Source: Siphonodentalium dalli
Taxonomy: Eukaryota; Mollusca; Scaphopoda; Gadilida; Siphonodentaliidae
Direction: 5' to 3'
Length of the DNA stretch: 64,000 nt
Assembly (NCBI GenBank): GCA_032622095.1
Contig: CP136064.1
Coordinates: 38,492,426 to 38,556,425 of the forward strand
In this document: in pieces, positions 41,101-56,100 of the stretch
Layout of the letters: every line of letters starts with the position of its first letter
How positions within the stretch are numbered: the first letter of the stretch is position 1
Made by a program: the position numbers and the translations under genes
The notes under the pieces: model-generated
The model's input: only the letters and a program-made list of their open reading frames with translations
What the model was told of the DNA's origin: nothing
Database searches by the model: none

Positions 41101-44100
41101 AATAAACGGACAATAAATTTTAACCCTCCTGATAACACAAGGCCGAGGATAATAATCCATATAGTTCAGTTTCGGGCTTCCCTTGAGGAAAAACTAATTT
41201 TAATATAAAAATTATATATTATTTAATAATATTAAATCAATATATTATAGTTAGTTATTATATTAATATATATACCAGTTTGGCAATTAAAAATTTAGAA
41301 TACTGCATTTTCATTGGCAGATGATTTGCACGAAATTACAAGAGTTACAATTTTATGCCACACAAACATTCGCGAATTATGAGTTTATATCATCATATCC
41401 CGTATTTTTTTCTTGAAACGATGGTGTATTCAGATTGTTAGTATCTTTGCCAACTTACGAGAAAATAGCTCTTAGTTACTCGAATATTTCAGGTGCAAAC
41501 TGGGTGGAACCCCTCAGGATTTCGTGAACACATGTCCATTCTCGAAATAGCAAATTACTTATTCGCAACCGGTATTTGGTTAAAACACGTGTGACATGCA
41601 GCCAGTGCTCTAGTACGAAATCGGCTTTGATTACCGGATTAATGGCTACAATGCTCAATTCTCATTCACATAATTGGAATAGTACAGATTATGGTTTATG
41701 GTGCCACCGCCTTCCAGTTCTCTTGATTGAGAGCATTAATACACGTGTGCACGCGTGGAATATTAATCAACTTATTTTTACCCGTGATCATGTTCGTTGA
41801 ATTAAAATCATATGCGACGATCGTGTTGGGCCCACATCTCCTTTGTCATTCGATTCATGTTCGCTCCTCGTGTGCTGCACTGTTCTTTATTCACTGATGA
41901 AGTTACTATTTCTACATGGCCAGACTTCGAACCCGTTGTGCAAAAGAACTCATAGATTCCCTTCACGTTTCACTATGGTAAATATATAGTCTAGTGCTTT
42001 ACATATAGTCCTACCGTACCCAACATTCAAACATCTTTATCATAATTAGTATTATGTGTATGGCACATATTTCGGACATTTTATATTTACACCCTACTGC
42101 GGCTGCAAATTTATTTATTCTGTGCGCGAACATTTTCAAACGTTATTTCATGGGTTAAATGTTTATATATATTGTAGTATGCCCTATATATACATCGCAT
42201 TTAGGAGAATATCGTTCTTCTTTTATATATACTTTAAATTGGAAGTTACTATGCTCTCAATTAAATACGAGGACAAGTGTCTGCAATTCAATCAAACGTA
42301 GCGTGTAGTGTTATATGAATTAGGAAACATTTCACTGACAATATCAAGTGACAGCATGATGGCTAAGAAACAGGCTGACGACATGACGTCATTGTTTATC
42401 AGTATGCACCTTGTTCTACGCGTTACGCTCATTCCTTATGGCGTCGTGTAACTTGTGTCTCTGGGTGGGGATACATTTTAACATTAAATAAAACGGAGTA
42501 GTTGAATTCGCGCAACAATTCATTAGTAGACCTAACAATTATGGTATAAATAAAATACACCCTTAAATAGTAGTAAAGAGTACCATTTTTCACCAATCGT
42601 TTTGTTTTAGTGTAAACAATATTTATTTGAACAAAAGAACAGAACATCACATTGACAATTATACATATTGAGAAAAGAAACATAGGCCTAGTTCAAATGA
42701 GGATTATATAACAAGCCATGACCCTATGGCTTTTATAAAAATCTTTTCCTCCAAAAATGTTACCCCGAGTGTCAATATATACAGACAGCTACAGGGTAAA
42801 GAGGACGGGAATTTTAATATTGTTCTGCGTTTTCAAATAAATGTAATTGCAATCAGTAGTAAGTCCATTAATATGCCAAGGTCAGCATGGTTGAGCATGC
42901 ACTCCGTGGGCAGACAGACGGGTCACGGATATGCCCAAACACAATGTGCAGAAACGCGACTTACATATTTATACATAGAATTTATGCACGTCATGTTCAC
43001 ATACACGACCCCCTGTGCACGGAGCTCAAACATTATCGAAACGTCGACTTTGGATAATAAACAGTTGTACAGCTTCAAATATTATAGAATTTGTTTCATC
43101 GGACATCTCATTAGACCCATATAATAGGACATCAATGTTCACATCTGCTCGCGAAAATGGTAGAGCGGCTATCATATCACCTCTAATTTGACTATATTGG
43201 GGACATTGCAAAAGTAAGTGGTACGCGGATTCAACTACAAATTCTCCACAAGAGCAAAATGGGGAATCTCTTACGTAATTTACAACAAGATCTTTGTTCA
43301 GATGGCTGCACCCCAGTCTCATTCTTGTGTGATATACTTGGCCTCTACGAGAGTGACTATGATAATAAAACTTAGCTAAATTAGTATGACCGACCTCAGA
43401 AGACGCTTGAATTCTTCCACGGTTGATGATGCTTTTATTGAGACAGGTATATTATATTCCATGCGCATATTGCTGACGCTAAGAACGTATCCATATATTT
43501 ATTTGGGTTACTATCGTTTTGTTTTAACTACTCGCCAACAGACTTAATAAAAGCCCAATTCCACTCATGGTGTTTGTTTAGTCTCCGCCACTAGGGGCTT
43601 ATGTGTGTAGGCTGTTCTATATATGTGCTCTCTTTTTTCCTAAAAATGTCTAATCCCAAAAGATAACTGCATAGACATGTATGCAGAGTATTCATAGACA
43701 TGTATGCAGAGTAACATGTATAGATCTATGTATATCAACACAGAACAAGCCGTTCTTTTTTTTCAAGTCACACGTAATATAAATTAGTGCGCTCAAAAAA
43801 GATTAAATGCTAACAGTTAAAATTGCGGACGGGAAACAATCGAATTATCACCTATATGGCTCACAAATTACCTTTTAACCGTCAATAACTCGCGAAAATG
43901 TATAATTTGGATGTCCGGGATCCGTTTCGTATTTTAGTCAAATGTTGCGAATTCGCTTTAAGGAAGTGTCAATAAGGAACTGAAGAGAGACACTACCGCG
44001 TCATCAACAAGAGATTTTCACCAATTCCATAAATGTGAATTTATGCTGATATTTTGACGGAAAATCACGATTTATGTACACATCAGACCAGGTAGAGTTG

Positions 44101-47100
44101 ATATGACCCAACGAGCGCATTAAGAACTATTAACTTAATTGTCACATGTCAATTATGGGGAGATAAATGCAATATTTTCGAACGAAAAATCCAATTGTTC
44201 GTTTTAGTGATAGAGCACAGGGGGTGGTCTCCAGCCAATGAGATGATTTGTTTACATCTGAAGTTTCCTGACTGTACTTATATCTGTATAGTGGAGGTAA
44301 TATATCTAGATCTATTTGTTATATTTTAATCAAATTTAATATTACATGGACAGTGATTCCTAGGACTGTGGTTGGAGTAACGTTACGACTGCGTTACTCC
44401 AACGCGGTCATAACGTTACTCCAACGCGGTCGAGGTAACTGTCAACGCAACATAACGCGGTCGACATGACCGTCAACGCAACAAACGCGGTCGCGATAAC
44501 CGTCAATGCAACAAACGAGGTCGAGAGAATAGCTTATCAACTGTAATAATAATTATTGAATAACATTACAAACAAGAATATTCACCACAGGGAATTCAAA
44601 CTTTCAGACATGAGCTCATTTTATTAAAAAAAATTAAAGAGAGAAAATGAACAACGGCGACCAATGGTAATGTTAGTTTCATACAATTTTCTGATCGGAA
44701 ACGGAACGATTGTAATCAATCGAGACGATAACATTTGGTTCACAAAGGAACGTTGCCAATATAATACAATGTTTTTGGCTTGGGTAATGCATGATTTATT
44801 GGTGATAATGTTTTACATTTACATTTAGAATTTTTCCCCAAAAAAAAAAACATGTACATGTAATAAATAAATGCAGATCACATTGATCGCGCTGCGCGAA
44901 TTAATAGAGATGCAATTGACATTTCTAACAAACAAAACATTTGAGTTCACGTCGCAATGTACATGTACATGTATTCTTTGAATATTTAATATTTAGCGTC
45001 ACCTAATACAGGTCGGTAACCTGTACGCCAAGGGTCCGATGTCATTTGAAATATTCGTGATGGTACACTAAAACACACATGTACATGCACGTGGGTAATC
45101 GATGCAAATAATTTAAAATATTAATTATCCATGTGTTGTGCAATTCCTGTGAAACAAACAGCGCTCTGATTTGGTAACCAATGATTTGTCACTTTCACTG
45201 ACAGACCGCGGATCAAACGCCTGCCGCGAAAGATTGACAGCGGTGTCAATGAACTCAAACACAATAGGGGGTGTGTCTTCGGTAAATCGCCTGTGTCGAT
45301 TTTTACAAACAGGAAATGACCTGGGCCTAAAGTTGAAATTGATACCCCGTGACTCAAACAGAATTCTCGATTGAACACACTGTGCTGTAATAACTTCGTC
45401 GGTTTTGGTTGGCTAGTGGGCAGCGTGCATCACAATTACCACTCGATGAGGTCGTGTTATTTCCATGATGATGAAATAATGAAATCGTATTCAAACGGCT
45501 TCGAAGAGTTCTTCATGTACGTTTCAGTAATTGTCCGCTATTGTATATAAAGACAATCATATGATAAATATTAACTTTCTTTTTACCGTAGTATACTACA
45601 TGTAGTAGATAAGTTTAATAATTCAGTTAAATTCTGTTTTTCTTACCAGAATTAAATCACTATAATTCAATTATTTATTTGTCTTCATCAAATATTTGAA
45701 AACATACATTTGAAGATCCAAGCGCGGTCCCACGCAATCGATAACAAATTAGACAAAATTGTATTTTTTCTAGCATCTTGGGTTGAAATAAATCTTTAAT
45801 ATACATGTAGTCACCATCACAGAAATCGCGAAAATACACAAAAATATCCACCGTTTTACCATCGATCTGTATTTACATACAATTATGGTTTTACATTGAA
45901 AACTAGTACGAACTATCATAATTTAATCACTCTTTATTACATACCACGTTTCGGTGGAAATATGGACACTTTTTATAAGAAGCGATAATTTTAATTTTTG
46001 CAAGACTGACAAGTGAAAGCCGATATCTGGTCATAAAAACCTCATATGTCCAGCCCTCATAATTGGCTACGGCAATCGGCAATGCCGAAGTGATTTGCTG
46101 AAGCAAACTGGGCCACGGTAAAGGGTTGCCGTAGCAGATTGCCGAAGCCAAACAATCTTAATTAAAAGGGCTGTATGTCAATTATAGAAACCTTTACATG
46201 TAGTTCATGGTATGATACATGTACGATAGACGGTGGCAAAAACGGCACACATTCTGCAACATAACCACCGCAAGATAAACGTGCAATGATATCTTATGCA
46301 CACAGGGGTACTGGGACATTTTTTTTTATCATTTTATTATGACATTAATTAAAAATTAATATAATAAAATAAAGAGTTCCCAGCCCCCTGTGCATTTTAT
46401 CTTTTGCACATTTATTTAAATTATTCTCCGAAATTCATTATCATTTCTGCTGACAAGTACATCATGAAATATCAGCAATTCAAATCATAAGTCTACACAT
46501 AATGGCTTACCCATTTGATTTCAAACGTCGATGCCGGACAAAATATATACGGTAATTCAATGTCCCGCTAAAAAAAACACAAACACACCACCACTACCAG
46601 ATAACTTTTCTGTAACTCCACCCACATTTGAAAATTGATCTTCTAATTGGTCAGATTCACACCCTGAACGGAGACTGACATACTGCTGCGGAGAAACGAC
46701 AAACATCATGCTTACACTGCGCGTTTTAAATCTATTATAGTTGACGAAGTTAACCGACTACGAAACCAGAATGATAGTTAATAGTGGTTTATTTACTGTT
46801 GATAAGCCTATTAGATATATTCTTTGTTCCGTTTGCAACGACATGTACATACATGTACATGTATGTTTACTCTCCAGCAGCCAGCATTTCTATAGCGGAC
46901 ATATACAGTATGGCAATACTTTCGTGTGTAGTGTTTTACTCCATATACATTGGGAAACACGACCGCTCCATGCGATACACTATTACAATGACATAGAACC
47001 TGTATACAATGTATACATGTATGACAAACAAAGTCTAACACGAGTCAAAAGCTGCAAATAAACTGCCTTTTTTGGAACGATTGCGTAGATATGTGATTTT

Positions 47101-50100
47101 CGGTGAGTGGTGAAATTACACTAAATTAATCATACATGTAGGTCATCATAAATAAATCCAAAAAAATTGAACAGTATAAAACCAAATAACGTGACTCATC
47201 GTCTGTTTACTTTTCGGCACGGTGATTGTAATCTCCAACGTGTGTGCGTTGATCCTTAACGCATCGCATTTAAAGTAAACGCGGTCTGCGTTACACTTCA
47301 ACGCAGTCTGCGTTAAACTACAACGCGGTCGTAACGTATCACCAACGCGTTATCAACGCAAAGACCGCGTTGCGTTGGCGTTACGACCGCGTTACAACCA
47401 CGTTGATGACCGCGTTAAAAGGGCCACTTATTTTGAGAAGGTCTGTACCATATTAAAATTTAAAGCTAAACGGGCTGCCGTGGGTAAGTGACGTCAACGC
47501 GGTCGCATAATGTCAGCGCTGACTTGCTTATATATGCTACCACGTTGGAGAATGTAATGTATGTAACACTAATAAGTGACGACACAAACTTCTTACTGAG
47601 TAATAATTAACTGTCTAGTAACTTGGAACATTCCATGTCCCACGAACTTTGTGACTTTGTCAATAATGGTGAGCGTTTTACAGTACGAAATTTGGAAAAA
47701 TGAAATATAGATGCAGTCCGATGCATGTCGTCCATTTTGGATATAATGATCGATAATTACCGATCCATAGGAACATAAATTCACAGTTAAACATAATTTA
47801 TAAACAATGACAAGGCCTTTACACAACATCAAAGGCAAAGGAAGCTGCTGGCCCGCCACTGACTGAGAACATGTCGCACACCAAATTCTTTGAAGATGAG
47901 TGCCAAATGTCTGATGCGACTTCAAAGGCAAAGGAAGCCTCATCAGAAGTGGCAAGAGAACAGGCTGTCGGGTGGTAAATTGTGCTACATACACTGTCAA
48001 CTTTTACTTCCAGGCATGGCATTTGTGCATAGTACTACTTAAATACACAACCGTACCCACTCCCCCCTTGGGCGATTAGTCAACGAAATTAAATAACCTT
48101 TGACTACAGCACCTGTCGAAGGTTAGTCGAATAATCGTGGAACGCCTAGTGGGAAGGACTGTGTGTGCATGTATATTATGCGGATGAAAGACTAATTAAA
48201 GTCATTGAATTCAGAAGAATCAAGTCTTGGTATTCTGCAGCATTGAACAACAAATAGTGTTTATTGTTGGTTTATTTAATATATGGTATGCGTGGTATGA
48301 ATAAAGAGTGTTTGTATTTCTGGAAAATTTCTGTATTTTTTATGACATTTGTTCATAGAGTATATTTGTATGAACACTCTTTATTATTAGATACTATAGA
48401 AAACAGTTTTGGTCGTCACCGGAACACGATCAAAGGAAGCTATTAGTCAATTTGAGGGACCACTGTACCTACTAGTACATGACCGAAATGCAAAACTGAC
48501 AAAGTTATATGCATGTGCGGTTCTGTACGTATTTCAAACTACGAAAACACTAAACTGAGACACTGCTGTGTGTGGTGTTTTTCAATGCTGTGTAACACGG
48601 TGGAGAGGGACACTTATTTTGAGAATATGTGTAGTTCACTCCGTCATGATGATGAACTATTGTGCTATCCTTATAATATTAGTTCTATGTACAGCACACT
48701 GCGTAGGTCTCATGATGGCATACATCTTAACCTCTTACCACAGTTAGTGGACTTAAATTCCCCAATAATAATGTTTTAATCAAATGGTTAACATATTTCA
48801 AATAAATGCACTAAACAAAAAACACAGGGAATATGTCATCTGTTTTCTATAAATAACTCCCTTATCTACAACTATGCAGCGATAATTCATCCTGCTCACT
48901 AAATTAAAGGAGGTCCAGGGACAGCAATGGAATTAAAGTTTCTCATTACACAAACTTTTTGCGCTGTCCCTGATGGTTGTATATGGATATATACATATAT
49001 ACAGGTCATTGAGTATTTCTTTTCTTCTACAGATTTCTGCCACAAAATTTAATCTCATTTCCTGACTGCAACCTCACTAAAATGATAAATCACAGGATAA
49101 TTAATTTATCCCCATATATTTCATTTTCACGGTCTGAGATTCTCCTTATTCTTTTCTTGAACTTTTCACATATAACATATAAATTAAATATAACTATAAT
49201 TATATTATATTATATTCCTATATATATTGTACCCAATTGTATATACATACATGTAGTATATTTGTCTCATGTTGACTTGTTAAATAAAATCAATCTAATC
49301 TAATCTAATTTCACAATTAGTTCTGAGTGACTCATCGCCATCTAAAATTCTCCAATTTGTTTGTGCATCATGGGAAGGAAACCGGTGTTCTGAAAAATAA
49401 GTACACTCAGAAGTTCCTAGTCAGAAAAAATGCATTTATTTTTCAGAACACCTGTGTCCTTCCCAGTATGTCCAAACAAAATGGAGAATATTGGATGGTG
49501 ATGAGTCTTAGTTTTGAAAAAGATTTGCAAATCAAGATTATATTAAGGCTGAAGGGATCACTCTCACCAAAAATAGTGCTGATGGGTACACAGGGTTTGA
49601 AAATGTGCTGAAGGGTACACAGGGTTTGTGATCGGCACTAACACCGTTAGTTAAACTGTGTTTCTGAAAGTCTGGCGCCCATTAGCAGTTTGTTGTCAGT
49701 TAATTTTAATGTTCATTGGAACGTAAACAATTATTCTCTAACTGAAATCATGACAGATACGAAAACTAAATGTCATTTAGAATGGGATTTCAAAACCTGT
49801 GTACCCTTCAGCACATTTTCAAATCCTGTGTACCTTTCAGCACTTTTTTTGGTGAGAGTGACCCCTTCAGCTATATTAAGGGCAATATCATACCATTTCC
49901 CCGTCAATTATATTTTGGGGCTGAAGTTTCTTAGATTGTGACCTTCTTCATAGGTGCATGTATCAAAATATGTGTATTGACACACTGCACATCTTGTACT
50001 ATGGTACAGAGTCATTTCTTAAGTTATAGCTACGGTAACTCAGATAATCATGTTTATTTGTGTTGACATCGTATGATTCCTTGCAGGAGTGTTGGAGTGT

Positions 50101-53100
50101 AGTTGTGATGACTTCGAGAACTCAGATGATATTTATGAAGCCATAGGGGAGGTGTTACAGGAAGCAGATGGCGGAGAGAAATCAGATGACTCCATCAAGA
50201 AGATATGTGATCAGCTTTTCCATATTCTCAAGGGGTATGCAAAAATGGTCATTTCATCAAATGATTAATCTTATATACTAGGGCCAAAAAAAAAAAGTGT
50301 TTTGGTTCTCGGGCAATTTTTTTTTCAAATCAATGAGGGAGGGAGGGTTTTATTTTTATTTTTTATTTTTTTCTGCGCATAGTAAGCATGGACAAAGATA
50401 CCTTCCTCTGTCTAGTAATAACCAGAAAGGTAGAGGGAACTGTTATGCATATAAACTTATTTAGTCTTATATAAAAATGACATTGTACTACCAGTGTATG
50501 ACTGGGATTACCTAACAATATATAATGCCCCTGACATTAACTACTGTTATTGTTGTCTAAAAACTGATAACTCCCCATTCTAATATGTGATCCTGAATTT
50601 AGTCCTGTGCCTTTCAATTGTATAAAGTTACAATTAGTGTAAGTTGTTCACAATGACTAATTGTAAGAAGAGCATGAGGATCAGCTAATCATTTTCTTAA
50701 TTGTAGTCATCTACTTTATGTTGTAAGCCTGCAAGTCACTTTTTAACACATTACATGTTAGAGCTCAATGCACACTAATATTCAACACATATCTGCTATG
50801 GACATGTTGATTAAATCCCCCAAAAAAAAAAAAATGTTTTTTTTTTTTTCAAATTTTTTTTTTCGTAAGTTTTTTTGTCGTAACATCGGGCATTGCAATA
50901 AAAAGGCCTAATGCGGCCCTTTTTATTCAATGCGGCGGTGCCTGAGAACCAAAACCTTTTTTTTTTTTGGCCTAGTATATAAATATTGATATTACTCTAG
51001 CTATTTTTTGGAACAATCACTCTCAAATTACAAATAGAAGTGCAGGGCGGAAATTTCCGAAAAATACTACGGTGCAGAATAAATGGTGCTGATTGTTGTC
51101 CCCCGACGTTTCCGTCGGAGGACTATAGAAATGACCCTCGTGCGTCCGTCCGTCCGTGCGTCTGTCCGTCCGTCCGTGCGTCTGTCCGTCCGTGCATCCG
51201 AGATTGGGTACCTTCATGGTGTAATCAACTCCTCCTACAGTTTTAAACGTAGAGATTTGAAACTCTGGGATATTGTTCCTAACATGTTGGTGATTTGCAA
51301 CATCTATATAGCTAATCAAAAATATCATTTTTTCCATATTTTTGGGGGGGTTTTCGACTTAGAAAATTTGGAACATTTTTGCCTTTTGGATGAGATTGGG
51401 TACCTTCATGGTGTAATCAACTCCTCCTACAGTTTTAAATGTAGAGATTTGAAACTCTGGGATATTGTTCCTAACATGTTGGTGATTTGCAACATCTATA
51501 TAGCTAATCAAAAATATAATGTTTTCCATATTTTTGGGGGGGTTTTCGACTTAGAAAATTTGGAACATTTTTGCCTTTTGGATGAGATTGGGTACCTTCA
51601 TGGTGTAATCAACTCCTCCTACAGTTTTAAATGTAGAGATTTGAAACTCTGGGATATTGTTCCTAACATGTTGGTGATTTGCAACATCTATATAGCTAAT
51701 AAATGGAGTTATTAACCCTTTTCGACTTAGAAAATTTCAACATTTTTTTTTAATTTCTCTAACAAAGCGGCATCGACTTGCCATGTTGTCGGGGGACACT
51801 GGTCTGCTGACCTTTTATTTTGCTTGCAACTGTACTTGTCCATCATTAGTATGCTTGGGAATGGGGAATAAGGAGACATGCATGTATTCATCGTATATTG
51901 TTAAAAAGTCTTGTTTGTATTCATATATGGAATGGAAATCGTGAACATTTGAATCCTAAATTGGCAACTAATATACCCAAAATATTTTAATTACATGTGT
52001 TCTGGTCAGATGTCTTGTCTCATGACCACCTTTTTGATAACTTATTGTCTGGTATTTAGTTTGCACCGGGCAGATGTTACGAACTTCCACTATCAAGCCA
52101 TCAGTTCTGTTTTTAAATGTGCAGACACTGCTAAACCAAATTTTTTTTTGTACAATTAATAAACGTACTGTTACGTTTATTTGCCACTTTAGAGTAGGCT
52201 GACTTCAGCACAGAAGACTGAGCTTGGGAGAAGTGGCTTCTGTCATCAGCATTATCAGGGAAAACATGAAAAGTCTTGACCGACATATAAAGCCTTGTGG
52301 CCATAGTCTACGATTCTGTATATATTGTAGATTAATATTGTCCATCATGACCTGGGGTGTGGGATGGAAAAACCTCACTTGAGCGGCTTGATATTTGGGC
52401 CGCACACCAGGCTTGCCGAGTGTCCGGACCAAATATCTGGCCCCGAGGGTGGGATTTTTCTATGCCCACATCCCAGGTCATGATGGATCATTTTTCTCCC
52501 AACCCAAGAGCCTCAGTCCGATTTTTTTGTTTTATACCAATCTTTGGCACATTCCAGTAGCTTCGTAACGGTACATCTGGGGATAAATCTTATACGATAT
52601 TCGTAATTATCTCGGATGATTAGAGTGAAATTGACATGGTCTTGTGAAATCGACATGAATATGTCACATCGTTGCACCTGCATAGATTCTGAGAAACGCG
52701 CATATTGATATGAAGTATAAACAACTAGACTAATCGTGTTTGTCATGGGAAATGTCCATTAGAAAAGGAAATGTGTATATATGACAGACAAATGTTAGTT
52801 AGATGCAATCGACGATTTATTGCAACTAGGATAACTGTTCGAATGCGGAATTAATTCGTTCGTCATTTGTGAAGCAGCTATTGTTTACATGTTACGAAAT
52901 GTGCAAGTAATGCCAGTTTTGCTTGGGGCCTTCTGTTTGATGGAATGTGTTCGCACAATTAGTCGTTTATATTGCATGTTCTGCAAGTGAGGTTATGTTG
53001 AACGTTCTTCATGATTAACATGTTGGAGGCTTATCTGAGTATCTCCATTTGTATTAGCATCCACGAATTCGTCCATATTTATTTACTTGAAACGTGAATG

Positions 53101-56100
53101 TTTTTACTGCTAATTTGAGCCTAAATAGCTTAGATTATTTTTTTAGGGACAGTGTGTCTGCCCAGCTAAATGGCATAGACAATGCAGCCAACCACAGAAG
53201 GGTACTTGATGCACCCATCCACATGGCGTCACTTGCCAGTAACGAAAAAGTTAAAGAAAAAACAGCCAGTATATGGATTGCAAAGAAAGATGGCTCTCTG
53301 GTGTGTTCAGTAGTGCTGGTGATACATAAATGTCAACAAATTATAAAGTGGAAATGTGCTGATTTGATTGACATATATCTTTCAATGATACTTTCATGCA
53401 GTTTGAAATGATACAGGACCAACAACAGTTATATCTGACCTTGTCAGCAAATTTCAACTACTTTAAAGTTACTGGAATCTGAATAAAACCAACAAAACAT
53501 TCCGCATATAGTGATTAATTTATATTATTGTAGGGCTACAAAATTGTAGGAAAATGCAATATCTGAATACTCATGAAAATTTCTCATTTTATTCTGACCT
53601 TCAAGTGATCACCATTTTTCGGAAATTCAGAGGGATGTGCATTTTCACAGTCAATATTGATGAACTATCTATTTTTAGTTTTAAAATGGTGAATTCTCCT
53701 TTTGAGACACTAAAATTTCATTGAAATGTCAGTTCAAAGTGAACAATGGTCAACTTTTGTTTTCTGTGAGTATATCTGACACTGCTATTTACAGCAGTGG
53801 TGACAAAAATTGCATCATTTCATTGTCTATATCTACACGGTTTTGAAAAAAGAAACTTACTAGTTGTGGAAGCTTTTGAATATGAAAATTATCACAGGAC
53901 TTTCTCAATCTATCCGATATGTTATTATTTTCTCTCTGACGTGTTTGTCAGACCCCAGTGTAATTGCCCATCATGTGGCGTGATGATATTAAATGTCAAG
54001 TCTATATCGACCTGCCTCACCACTTGACAGGTAAATGAACCTCAAACATTGTGGTACTCGCGTGATATTTTGTTCTGCTGAATTTGGGTAGTGATGTTCC
54101 GATAATGAAAAAGCTTATCGGACCGATTTCCGATAACTGGAGGCACAATCGGCCGATTTCCGATTCCGATTCCGATGTTTATATATATTGTGCGTTTGTT
54201 CCTATAATGGACTTATATACACCCAATGCACTCCATATCCCGCATAGTTTCAAAGCCAAATACATCAAAGAAATATATACACACTGTCGTGACAGTATTT
54301 CTGCCGACGTCGGTTGTGTGCTTCCTTTGATGTATACCGGTAGTTGTTTTGACAAAGAGATCAAAGGTGCCGACTCAGAGTAACGTTATGACCATGTGTG
54401 GAACACTTGCATGCGGAGTAAAAGTCTTGATTGAATACTTGTAAGTTGCAACAATGTATGGAATGGCGATGATTATTAACTAAATTTTGATTGATGGATA
54501 ATAATTGCTGTCATATTTGTCTGAGATTTCCCAAGTTCCAATTGGTCACACCTTTTATCTTTTAACAACTCGGAAGCTTTTATAGTTCCGCCTGCTCAAT
54601 TTTTGTTTCGCAAGTTCAACGTGGAGCTAAGCGTATTTCATAGCATACGTTGTACAGACGAAAAAGCTAATTATGCCCCTACTAACGTTGATCGTTATTG
54701 AAGACAGTTCTGATAACAACTGTATTAATTCATTCAGTGTGTGCTTCAAGTTATTGACATAGCATGTGACGTCACATGACACGTGCTCTAGAGGAAGCCT
54801 CACTGTAATCAGGTCAGCTTTTTAATTAAAGCTTTCTTTGAATCTATTTCGTGTCAACGCGATTGAACCAATAACTTCATATTACACGGGATGTCGGGCA
54901 TGTGTATTGCCATTCTTATAATATATCATCATATCAGACTGCTTTGATGATGCCAATGGCTTCTTTTTAGGCTGTTACAACTGCGTTTTACATTCAATAC
55001 TACAGTTGTATTGCGTATGTTTATTAAAGGGTGCACATTGCGCTTAGATACTAGAACGTTTTTATTTATTTTGACAATCGGTAAAAGCCGATGTTCAACT
55101 GCGAGGTACGATTAATTTCCGATGGGCTATTATCGGCCGATTCCGATTCCGATTATCGGAACATCACTAAATTTGGGTGCCAGCATATTAGGGATTCAAC
55201 AATGTGGGGGGGTTCACAATTCGATGTGCATCCTGATTTTTTCAATACAATGTGATGCAAACTTAAGTTAATGAACCTGATAATCTGTCACTTGAACATA
55301 ATGAATGATGAGCAGCTCTACACAGTAAATATGTGTATACATTGGAGCTAAATTAGTGTTCACGCTGGACCGAAAAAAACTTTAGCCAAAAGTTTAGCCA
55401 AATGAAAATTTTATTAGCCAAATGTTTTTTGGCCAAATTAAAAAAAACTTTGGCCAAATTAAATCATCGTTTTCTGGTCGGTTCACAATTGATGACTAAA
55501 ACGTAAAATCTAACAGACACAGGTAAAATATTTTTTTTTAAATCATTAAATATTTATCCTTGCGAAAATATCTAAGTGACATCTGGAAACTAATAACTTA
55601 ATATTGTTACGCCATTATCAAATTACAATCTGTCATAAAAGCATGCATAATATTTTGTCTGTATCGGTATTGACGACAAATAGCCACAAAATATCTGTCG
55701 TGATTCACATTTGGCTGATTAAGCTATTGTCTTACACATGGTGCTCATAAACCTCGACCGTCATAAATACAATGTCATCATAAACATGCATTGTGCGGGA
55801 GTCCCGTGAGTGACCAGACAGACAATGGGGGATTAGGGGATTAAATGTAAAATAATAACCTTTTGCTGTTTCGTGCAGAGTGACGTAATCTTTCTCCAGA
55901 TTAAAACAGCCTGTTGCGAACAAATTGCTTATATAACAGCGTCAATGCACACTTTACAAAATATTGCTTTCTTCACATTGTCATGATTCAACCACGGTCG
56001 GTTTAATGTCCATGCGTCTTTGAATGTCCGTCTTGTGAAAACTAAAGATGATTGCATATCACTGTGTGATCGCTTGGTTGATAGAGTTGTCGATCGGTTT

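Larger units (their letters stand above)
35693..41213 (+). mobile_element. DIRS-like retrotransposon structure (inverted terminal repeats plus internal complementary region)
   Basis: The left terminal repeat (35693-35903) is complementary to the right one (40986-41213), but the outermost 35 bp differ: TTTTTCCGCCAAGGAGAAGC on the left, GGGCTTCCCTTGAGGAAAAA on the right. At 40822-40918, inside the right repeat, the complements of both outer ends are joined side by side. This is the layout of DIRS-1 elements, which replicate through a circle. I could not find intact RT, RNase H or tyrosine recombinase domains in the 4.9-kb interior, so the element is decayed, non-autonomous or carries replaced contents. 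Confidence 0.6.
47441..50086. other. Distal ABCF3 intron 1, mostly unassigned
   Basis: It contains a probable LINE 3' tail (49270-49312, TAAATAAAATCAATC then repeated TAATC), a short inverted repeat (49383-49455, GTGTTCTGAAAAATAA and complement), and the larger foldback at 49540-49890. Nothing coding was recognised. Confidence 0.5.

Noticed and set aside
46741-47061. Plus ORFs of 70-106 codons
   Set aside because: They lie inside the GCGGTC-rich element, overlap each other on both strands, and show no domain.
51083-51715. Plus-strand ORF of 210 codons
   Set aside because: It is open because near-identical tandem units of the GTCCCCCGAC-type element are in frame. There is no protein family match.
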